Below, piece by piece: positions 1-4,980 of a stretch of DNA of 5,251 nt. The DNA comes from Desulfobacteraceae bacterium. Lineage in GTDB: Bacteria; Desulfobacterota; Desulfobacteria; Desulfobacterales; Desulfobacteraceae. Within the stretch, counting starts at the first letter, position 1. Every line of letters starts with the position of its first letter. The position numbers and the translations under genes were made by a program. Where the stretch lies: contig JAFLJU010000302.1 in assembly GCA_022712835.1 (NCBI GenBank), forward strand, positions 1-5,251, in the 5' to 3' direction. The notes beneath the pieces were generated by a model that saw nothing but the letters and a program-made list of their open reading frames with translations, was not told the origin of the DNA and did not search any database.

Positions 1-1016
1 TCTTCGTGTTTTTTCTCATCTCCTATGGCTGTCACGGCTGCAGCCCAGGCTTTAACGCCGCTATAAGCCGCCCAAGAACCTGCTTGTGGAAGATGGTTCC
101 AGATCCCGTTAAATTTATCCAGCCAGGCCTGGGCTTCAGGTGTGGGGGCTTCTGGGGTGGGCATGGCCGTGGGCACTTCACCCAGAAGGCCATCAGCTTC
201 TTTACCCATGGTGTCCACCACTTCCCGGGGAACCAGGGAATAACCATAACTTAAAATGGAGTTGGTGGGTTTGCGCATGAACTGCCGGAAAAAGGTGATG
301 ACTTCCTGGGCAGACACGATTTCCACATGGATGATGGCCGGTTTGATCTTCCGGATCTTGGTGAGCAAAGGGCCCCACTGGTTGGTGCCGTAGGGAACCA
401 GTTCGTGCATGGCCACGTCCCAGCCCTTTTTCTTAAAATTTTCCTTAAGGGTATCACCGACTTCCGTGCCCCAGGCATCGTCTGCTGTGATGATCACAAC
501 TTTTTTGTTGGGATATTCATAGGGCAGTGCCATGAGAACATTGAACATGCTCTGGCCCTGGTTGATGCCGGTATCGGTGAGCTGAAAGATATTATTGTAT
601 TGTTTTTTATCCTGGCGGTAAACATCCACGGCTGCCTGGGATCCGTCATCGGCAAAAAAAGGTGCCGTGTATTTCCCGTAAGCGCGAACATCCTGTCCCC
701 AGCCAGCCCAGCCGGCATGGACCGAATCAACCTTGAGCTTTCCACAAAGGTAATCCGCTCCCTGCATCACCCGTTCCGGTGCAAATTCCTGGGCGTCAAA
801 CCGGACCGATTCCACCTGTTTGCCAAGCAATCCGCCGGCTTCATTAATTTCATCAACAGCCATTTTAATCCCCTTCCAATAATTGTCCCCTGTATCGGTA
901 TAGGGTCCTGTCATGGAAAGGGGCACGCCGATTTTAATGGTCTCGGTTGCCCATACCTGACTGCCGATTAAAGAAAAGAAAAATAGAATCGAGAGTATTG
1001 CTAAATTTTTTTTCAT
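1..1016 (-). CDS. ABC transporter periplasmic substrate-binding protein, LivK-like (Peripla_BP_6), C-terminus cut by window edge
   Basis: This is the extracytoplasmic receptor that captures the solute and delivers it to the LivHM permease. The frame is open from ATG at 1014-1016 to the window edge: 338 codons visible, against a usual family length of about 370-430, so only the C-terminal end is missing. Residues 1-23 form a Sec signal peptide (MKKN, hydrophobic core LAILSILFFFSLIG, then VWA before the likely cleavage site). There is no lipobox cysteine, so it is probably a soluble periplasmic protein. The mature N-terminus reads IKIGVPLSMTGPYTDTG (27-43), then MAVDEINEAGGLLGKQVE (52-69), the classic lobe I signature. 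Lobe II begins at KKVVIITADDAWGTEVGD (171-188). A Trp-rich HAGWAGWGQDV (100-110) sits where leucine-binding relatives carry a Ser/Thr-rich ligand loop. The substrate therefore cannot be assigned as leucine, and an aromatic or other acid is possible. It is the last liv gene seen, 46 nt after livM. Confidence 0.93.
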   Translation of the reverse strand, partial: MKKNLAILSILFFFSLIGSQVWATETIKIGVPLSMTGPYTDTGDNYWKGIKMAVDEINEAGGLLGKQVESVRFDAQEFAPERVMQGADYLCGKLKVDSVHAGWAGWGQDVRAYGKYTAPFFADDGSQAAVDVYRQDKKQYNNIFQLTDTGINQGQSMFNVLMALPYEYPNKKVVIITADDAWGTEVGDTLKENFKKKGWDVAMHELVPYGTNQWGPLLTKIRKIKPAIIHVEIVSAQEVITFFRQFMRKPTNSILSYGYSLVPREVVDTMGKEADGLLGEVPTAMPTPEAPTPEAQAWLDKFNGIWNHLPQAGSWAAYSGVKAWAAAVTAIGDEKKHE

Positions 1017-1020
1017 CTTA

Positions 1021-1026
1021 CCTCCT
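1021..1026 (-). promoter_or_regulatory. Strong ribosome binding site of the substrate-binding protein
   Basis: On the minus strand the sequence reads AGGAGG, then TAAG, then ATG: a full Shine-Dalgarno core with 4-nt spacing that fixes the start at 1016. It is preceded by an A-rich, nearly G-free leader over about 1027-1062. That leader should be unstructured and would favour high translation of the receptor, which is normally needed in excess over the membrane complex. Confidence 0.8.
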
Positions 1027-1062
1027 AAAAATTTTTGTTTCTGTTTGTTTTTGTTTCTTAAG

Positions 1063-2034
1063 TTAATGGGTTAATCTGTGTTTCTTTTTAGAAAAAACTT
1101 TTTCAACCAATCCGACAATGCCGTCCGGGAGAAGAAGGACCAGGACCACCACCATGGCTCCCATAATAATGGGACGATAAGCCCCGATGGGAGAGAGCAT
1201 CTCATTTAAGACAATGGTGATAAAGGCACCGATAATGGCGCCGGGGAATTTGCCTATCCCGCCGATGACCAGAATGACCATAAGGGTCACAAACAGGTCA
1301 ATTCCCAGCATGCGGGTGGAGAGCATGCTCACGTAATGGGCATAGAATCCGCCCATCATCCCCGTTAAAAAAGAGGTCAAAGCAAAGACCCGAAGTTTGT
1401 ATTTAAAAGCACTGACCCCCAGGCAGGTGGCAAACTCCTCTGAATCTTTCAAGGCCAGAAATGCGGTTCCCCAATGGGATCTGATGACCAGGAAGATAAT
1501 GACCGAACAGATGATTGCCACAAGTAAAATCAGATAAAAATAGGGAACCGGGTTTGAACTGGAAAAGGTGTATCCGAAGATATTCATGGGAGCTATGGTC
1601 AGAATCCCCCGGGATCCCCCGGTGCCGAGAGCCCGGCCGATGTCCCCTTTTAAGACTGGTTCCAGGATCATGTGTACGGCAAAGGTGACAAGGGCGATAT
1701 AGGCCCCCTTGAGTTTGAGGCAGGGAAGTCCCACCAAAACCCCGAAAACGGCGGCAATGCCGCCTGCAATAAAAACGGCAAAAACAGGGGGAATGCCAAA
1801 CCTAGCCGAAACAATGGCGGAAGAATAGGCGCCGATGACAAAAAAGGCCACTTGGCCAAAGGAAAAGATGCCGGCAAATCCCATGATCAGATCCCAGCAA
1901 GAGGCCACCACGGACCAGATCAGGCACATGATCAGAATGTGCATGATGAAATTGGTCGAACCGAAAAATAACGGCAGAATGGCGACAATTGTCCAGATAC
2001 AGGTTAACAAAATTGCGATGCGCTTGTGGTCCAT
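1063..2034 (-). CDS. livM: Branched-chain amino acid ABC transporter permease LivM
   Basis: This is an inner-membrane permease of the LIV/HAAT importer. It pairs with LivH to form the translocation channel. It has 323 residues, normal for LivM without long extensions, and is strongly hydrophobic with about 8-10 predicted membrane segments. The diagnostic LivM/LivH motif GFAGIFSFGQVAFFVIGAY is at 52-70. The cytoplasmic coupling loop, which contacts the ATPases, is at about 188-220 and includes ALKDSEEFATCLGVS. The segment GGIGKFPGAIIGAF (258-271) matches the family's GGxGxxxGxxxGA motif. The C-terminal LLPDGIVGL (301-309) corresponds to the usual RPxGLxG ending, followed by a basic tail (SKKKHR). 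The ATG at 2032-2034 lies 4 nt beyond the livH stop, with GGGGA inside the livH end as a modest Shine-Dalgarno, so translation is probably coupled to livH. Confidence 0.95.
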   Translation of the reverse strand: MDHKRIAILLTCIWTIVAILPLFFGSTNFIMHILIMCLIWSVVASCWDLIMGFAGIFSFGQVAFFVIGAYSSAIVSARFGIPPVFAVFIAGGIAAVFGVLVGLPCLKLKGAYIALVTFAVHMILEPVLKGDIGRALGTGGSRGILTIAPMNIFGYTFSSSNPVPYFYLILLVAIICSVIIFLVIRSHWGTAFLALKDSEEFATCLGVSAFKYKLRVFALTSFLTGMMGGFYAHYVSMLSTRMLGIDLFVTLMVILVIGGIGKFPGAIIGAFITIVLNEMLSPIGAYRPIIMGAMVVVLVLLLPDGIVGLVEKVFSKKKHRLTH

Positions 2035-2038
2035 TGAT

Positions 2039-2911
2039 TTATCCCCATTTTCCCATAAGTCCCTGGGGTCTTACCGCCAGGGTTGTCAACAACACTGCAA
2101 ATAAAGCAATGAGCGTCCAGGTCATTCCAAAATACCATCCCACAAAGGCTTCCAGCAATCCCACGATAAAGGCGGCATAAAGACTGCCTTTGATGCTGCC
2201 CATGCCGCCGAATGCGGTGATCACCCAGGCCTTGACCAGGATATCCCACCCGCCTGTGGGGGTGATAAAATATTTTTGTGCCAGCAAAATACCGCCCATG
2301 CCCACCATGACCGTGGAGATAGCAAAGGTGGCGGCAAAGACAAATTCCTTGGGAATCCCCACAATCTGGGCTCCGGCCGGATTCTGGGCCACGGCCCTCA
2401 CCGACATGCCGGTCCGGGTATTGTTGAGAAACCAGCGGAACAAAAGAATCCCGCCGATGGAAAAAATAAAGATAGCCACATCCTGGTAAACAATGATGAA
2501 CTCCCCGGCCTCAAAACTGCCTTCCAGAAGGGAGGGCAATGACTTCATGCGGGAACCGAAGACCACTTGAAAGGAATTGTCCAAAAACAGGGCCAGTCCC
2601 AGGGTGATCATCATGACCTTTATTTCCCAGTCATCCCGTTTTCTCAAAGGGGCCACCAATAGTTTTTCAATAAAAAAGCCGAAGAGCAACAACAGGGGGA
2701 CGGCCAGGCAGAAAACAAGCAGATAGTTATTTATCAGGGCCGTACCAAACAGCAAAAAGGCAATATAACCGCCCATGCTGTAAAAAGATCCGTAGGCAAA
2801 ATTAAAGGCCTTGGATACCCCGTAAATCAGGGTGAGCCCCACGGCCATAAGCGCGTATACCGAGCCGTTTATCAATCCGCTGATGAGAACGTCTATGATT
2901 TCAATGAGCAT
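2039..2911 (-). CDS. livH: Branched-chain amino acid ABC transporter permease LivH
   Basis: This is the second inner-membrane permease of the importer and the partner of LivM. Its 290 residues match the usual LivH length of about 290-310. The LivH hallmark runs from GLINGSVYALMAVGLTLIYG (12-31) through FNFAYGSFYSMGGYIAF (36-52). The coupling loop with TRTGMSVRAVAQNPAGAQIVGI (165-186, the LivH version of the EAA-like loop) should dock on LivF or LivG. The motif AFGGMGSIKGSLYAAFIVGLLE (233-254) and the ending VRPQGLMGK (280-288) are typical. The ATG at 2909-2911 has an upstream AGGGAG on the minus strand with about 8-nt spacing. The gap from the livF stop is 14 nt and that to the livM start is 4 nt, so this is the middle of a single transcript. 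Confidence 0.95.
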   Translation of the reverse strand: MLIEIIDVLISGLINGSVYALMAVGLTLIYGVSKAFNFAYGSFYSMGGYIAFLLFGTALINNYLLVFCLAVPLLLLFGFFIEKLLVAPLRKRDDWEIKVMMITLGLALFLDNSFQVVFGSRMKSLPSLLEGSFEAGEFIIVYQDVAIFIFSIGGILLFRWFLNNTRTGMSVRAVAQNPAGAQIVGIPKEFVFAATFAISTVMVGMGGILLAQKYFITPTGGWDILVKAWVITAFGGMGSIKGSLYAAFIVGLLEAFVGWYFGMTWTLIALFAVLLTTLAVRPQGLMGKWG

Positions 2912-2925
2912 TTGTATTTTCTCCC

Positions 2926-3630
2926 TTACATGCCTAGAAAAATTTCTTTTAAATGATCATTGGAAAGGGCGTCTTCACGGCTACCCTCAAAGGAGATCTG
3001 TCCCTCTTCGAGCACATAGATCGTGTCGGCAAGCTCTATAATCTGGGGAATGTTCTGCTCCACCACCAGGATTGTCATGCCCTGGCTGTTGATCTGACGG
3101 ATGATGTTGGCCACCTCATCTCTAAGATTGGGCTGGAGCCCAAGAGAGGGCTCGTCTATGGCCAGAAACGAGGCATTGGACATAAGCCCTCTGGCAATGG
3201 CCAGCATTCTTGCTTCCCCGCCGCTCAGGGTGGAGGCAAGCTGTGGCCGCCGGTCCTTGAGTCTGGGGAACATGGAAAAAACCTTTTCCAGGTTTTTTTT
3301 TTCAAAGGGCCTGGCCGACCGCGAATAGGCACCCAGCTTCAGGTTTTCAAGCACGGTCATTTCCCCAAATAGTTCCCGGTTCTCTGCAATATATGTAATT
3401 CCCTGGTTGACCAATTTTTCCGCTTTCAAGCCAGCGATATTTTCACCATTATAAGAAATGCTGCCCGTGATCCTGTCCACCAGACCGCAGACCGATTTTA
3501 AAAGGGTGGATTTTCCGTGGCCGTTGGGACCGAGCATGACAACCACCTGGCCTTTTTCCACGTTGAGGCAGACATCTTTTAATACGTGAAAGTCCTCGTA
3601 ATAGGCGTTCAGCCCTTCTACTTTAATCAA
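2926..3630 (-). CDS. livF: Branched-chain amino acid ABC transporter ATPase LivF (probable TTG start)
   Basis: This is one of two cytoplasmic ATPases driving the LIV-type importer. From TTG at 3628-3630 it has 234 residues, close to E. coli LivF (237), and begins MIKVEGLNAYYEDFHVLKDV, which aligns with the usual LivF start. Walker A is GPNGHGKST (34-42), with His where Ala is common. The Q-loop region TYIAENRELF replaces the usual VPEGRRIF. The signature is LSGGEARMLAIARGL (135-149), and Walker B is FLAIDEPS (155-162; catalytic Glu160). The H-loop has VVEQN (189-193), with Gln in place of His as is usual for LivF. No ATG or GTG start exists. The frame opens with TTG at 3652-3654, directly after TGA. 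The downstream TTG is preferred because GGGGG precedes it by 6 nt, the protein start fits the family, and the overlap with livG falls from 32 to 8 nt. The 242-residue version remains possible. Confidence 0.92.
   Translation of the reverse strand: MIKVEGLNAYYEDFHVLKDVCLNVEKGQVVVMLGPNGHGKSTLLKSVCGLVDRITGSISYNGENIAGLKAEKLVNQGITYIAENRELFGEMTVLENLKLGAYSRSARPFEKKNLEKVFSMFPRLKDRRPQLASTLSGGEARMLAIARGLMSNASFLAIDEPSLGLQPNLRDEVANIIRQINSQGMTILVVEQNIPQIIELADTIYVLEEGQISFEGSREDALSNDHLKEIFLGM
3293..3302 (-). repeat. A10 homopolymer inside livF
   Basis: There are ten consecutive T on the plus strand, which is A10 in the livF message. It encodes part of FEKKNLEK, between the Q-loop and the ABC signature. The frame is intact as given. 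Runs of this length are prone to polymerase slippage and to sequencing length errors. Confidence 0.9.
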
Positions 3631-4333
3631 GGTTGGCCCCCAGGTAGCTTTCAATCACCCGGGAATCACAGGTAACCTTTGCCGGATCCCCGCAGCAAAT
3701 CCGGGAGCCGGTCTCTATGATCAATAATTCTTCTGTCAATTCCGTAAGAACCTTCATGAAATGCTCGATGATGATAATGGTGACATTCAGTTCCTGGTTG
3801 ATCCGCTGGATCAGATCCATGAGCTTTAAGATCTCCTTGGCATTGGACCCTGCCATGGGTTCGTCCAGCATCAGAATTTCGGGTTTGGTGGCAAGGGCAG
3901 CGCCAATCATAAGCATTTTTTTGTCCAGAAGATTAAGCTGACCCGCCATGGCATCCTGCTTGTCCGCAAGATCGGTGAATTCTAAGATATGATCCACATA
4001 GTCTTGTTCAAATCCATCCTTGGAACCAAAATGGTTTCCCACGCTCACGCTTTTGGCAACACTCAGGCTGGGAAAAGTCTGGGGAATCTGGAAGGTTCTG
4101 GCAATGCCCATATTTGCAATCTTGTGGGGGGCAAGATTGCTGATTTCTCGTTTATTGAATAAAATAGAGCCTTCAAAAGAGTAAAGGCCTGTGATCAGAT
4201 TATAGAGGGTGGATTTTCCGGCGCCGTTGGGACCGGCAATTCCAAACACCTGCCCCTTGGCAACATTAAAGCTCAGATCGTTGACTGCGGTGAGCTCTCC
4301 AAATTTTTTTGTGACATTTGTGACATTAAGCAT
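3623..4333 (-). CDS. livG: Branched-chain amino acid ABC transporter ATPase LivG, with divergent signature motif
   Basis: This is the second cytoplasmic ATPase of the importer and the first gene of the minus-strand operon. Its 236 residues match the LivG range of about 235-260. Walker A is GPNGAGKST (34-42). The Q-loop lies in GIARTFQIPQTFPSLSV (76-92; Gln82), a LivG hallmark. Walker B is ILMLDEPMAG (153-162; Glu158). The H-loop is IIIEHFMKVL, with His191 retained. The C-terminal GDPAKVTCDSRVIESYLGA is the usual LivG ending. The ABC signature, normally LSYGQQR in LivG, reads LNLLDKK (133-139), lacking the Ser and Gly that contact ATP; the frame around it is clean. The ATG at 4331-4333 has AAGGAAGG upstream at about 11-nt spacing on the minus strand. 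The divergent control region lies directly upstream. The stop overlaps the livF start. Confidence 0.94.
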   Translation of the reverse strand: MLNVTNVTKKFGELTAVNDLSFNVAKGQVFGIAGPNGAGKSTLYNLITGLYSFEGSILFNKREISNLAPHKIANMGIARTFQIPQTFPSLSVAKSVSVGNHFGSKDGFEQDYVDHILEFTDLADKQDAMAGQLNLLDKKMLMIGAALATKPEILMLDEPMAGSNAKEILKLMDLIQRINQELNVTIIIIEHFMKVLTELTEELLIIETGSRICCGDPAKVTCDSRVIESYLGANLD

Positions 4334-4367
4334 AAGGGAAGGTTCCTTCCTTCAAATCGAAGTTGAA

Positions 4368-4380
4368 CACAAGGCTTGTG
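4368..4380. promoter_or_regulatory. Perfect 13-bp palindrome CACAAG-G-CTTGTG, candidate operator
   Basis: Six-base arms flank a single central base, with every arm position matching. It lies 35 nt upstream of the livG ATG, close to where transcription would start if the minus-strand TATTAT at 4385-4390 is the -10 element. It has no T-run and the loop is too short for a hairpin terminator, so a dimeric DNA-binding protein site is the better reading. Confidence 0.45.
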
Positions 4381-4381
4381 C

Positions 4382-4394
4382 TACATAATATGTA
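4382..4394. promoter_or_regulatory. Perfect 13-bp palindrome TACATA-A-TATGTA, candidate operator overlapping a -10 box
   Basis: Six-base arms flank one central A, one base away from the preceding palindrome. It contains the minus-strand TATTAT candidate -10 of livG, so binding here would interfere directly with livG transcription. A related half, TAATATGT, recurs 80 bp away on the ferredoxin side. AT-rich palindromes arise by chance more easily than the neighbouring one. Confidence 0.4.
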
Positions 4395-4465
4395 ATAAAT
4401 AATAGGTGACATTTGAGCCGACCATAACACAAAGATTTTTCGAAAACAAGGGTTTGCATAATGCC

Positions 4466-4480
4466 TAATATGTGATATTT
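4466..4480. repeat. Second copy of TAATATGT element, 80 bp from the first
   Basis: The exact 8-mer TAATATGT at 4386-4393 recurs at 4466-4473. Beyond it the copies stay similar (xATAxxTA), giving about 13 of 15 shared positions over TAATATGTxATAxxT. The second copy lies just upstream of the ferredoxin ribosome site, in the stretch where its promoter is expected. Confidence 0.4.
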
Positions 4481-4507
4481 ATATGCCCTAAACTCGAAAT
4501 TGTTCCT

Positions 4508-4513
4508 AGGAGG
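4508..4513 (+). promoter_or_regulatory. Perfect Shine-Dalgarno AGGAGG directing an ATC start
   Basis: AGGAGG is followed by CGACC (5 nt) and then ATC at 4519-4521. An in-frame TAG at 4507-4509 overlaps this site, so the gene cannot start further upstream. No ATG, GTG, TTG or CTG lies at a usable distance. The site therefore decides the start. Confidence 0.8.
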
Positions 4514-4518
4514 CGACC

Positions 4519-4980
4519 ATCAACACCTTTATCCATACACGTTTTGACAAATGCACAGGATGCAGCATCTGCCAGCTTACCTGCTCCTTTGACCTGTTCA
4601 AGGGATACAACCCCCGGCTTTCCCGCCTGGTCATAGAAAGTAAGACCGAGGCCCTCTATCATCTGCCCAGGGTTTGCAACCAGTGTGAGAATGCCTATTG
4701 CATGAAGGTCTGCCCTGTAGAGGCAATCCACAGAAATGACCAGGGGATCGTGTGCATTGACCAAAATCTTTGCATCGGCTGCGGCACCTGTGTCCGCTAC
4801 TGCCCCGTGGGGATGGTCTTTTTCGATCCTGAAACCCGGAAAGCCTATAAATGTGAGTTATGCCAGGGAGATCCACTCTGTGTTGCCGCCTGCCCCACTG
4901 GGGCGCTTGAACTGGTCCAAAAGGAGCTGCCCCAGGGGGAACCTCTCCCTGCAAAAAAGAGCCTTAAAGGAGATGCCTGA
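4519..4980 (+). CDS. Four-cluster [4Fe-4S] ferredoxin, electron-transfer subunit of the AOR (AorA/HycB-DmsB type), ATC start
   Basis: This is a 153-residue polyferredoxin that would carry low-potential electrons from the aldehyde oxidoreductase encoded next to it. Sixteen cysteines form four groups: C12-C15-C18-C22 (CTGCSICQLTC), C53-C56-C61-C65, C85-C88-C91-C95 (CIGCGTCVRYCP) and C112-C115-C121-C125. This is the DmsB/HycB arrangement for four [4Fe-4S] clusters; C79 is extra. There is no signal peptide, so it is cytoplasmic. The first ATG in frame is at 4702 (residue 62). Starting there would lose the first group and three cysteines of the second, which cannot be the native protein. An in-frame TAG at 4507 leaves only ATC at 4519, behind AGGAGG, as a placed start (the ATC at 4531 is worse spaced). 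The stop overlaps the AOR start as TGATG, so the two are translationally coupled. The closest characterised analogue I can name is AorA of Aromatoleum aromaticum; BamC-like proteins are an alternative. Confidence 0.9.
   Translation: MNTFIHTRFDKCTGCSICQLTCSFDLFKGYNPRLSRLVIESKTEALYHLPRVCNQCENAYCMKVCPVEAIHRNDQGIVCIDQNLCIGCGTCVRYCPVGMVFFDPETRKAYKCELCQGDPLCVAACPTGALELVQKELPQGEPLPAKKSLKGDA

Larger units (their letters stand above)
4334..4518. promoter_or_regulatory. Divergent intergenic control region between livG and the ferredoxin gene
   Basis: This 185-nt AT-rich gap must hold the promoters for both divergent units. On the minus strand, TATTAT (5 of 6 match to TATAAT) occurs at 4385-4390 and 4399-4404, about 50-70 nt from the livG start; neither has a good TTGACA partner. 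On the plus strand, TTTGCA at about 4453 with AT-rich GATATTTATAT at 4474-4484, and CATAAT at 4457-4462, are weak candidates for the ferredoxin promoter. No sigma-54 GG/GC box pair was seen. Weak core promoters beside palindromes suggest activator or repressor control, which is inference. Confidence 0.55.

Noticed and set aside
327..971. Long plus-strand open frame of 214 codons
   Set aside because: It lies fully antisense to the binding-protein gene, which has a signal peptide, family motifs and a strong ribosome site. The plus-strand product shows no recognisable motif.
4334..4353. GGAAGG-TT-CCTTCC inverted repeat just upstream of livG as a terminator or riboregulator
   Set aside because: The stem is short with a tiny loop and no T-run, and it overlaps the purine-rich ribosome site. 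It is more simply a Shine-Dalgarno with chance complementarity.
4465..4764. Minus-strand open frame of 99 codons opposite the ferredoxin gene
   Set aside because: It is antisense to the cysteine-motif coding region, and its product has no recognisable features.
4702..4980. Shorter ferredoxin starting at the first ATG
   Set aside because: The protein would begin inside the second cysteine group and lose seven cluster ligands, and there is no Shine-Dalgarno before this ATG. The upstream frame is clearly coding.
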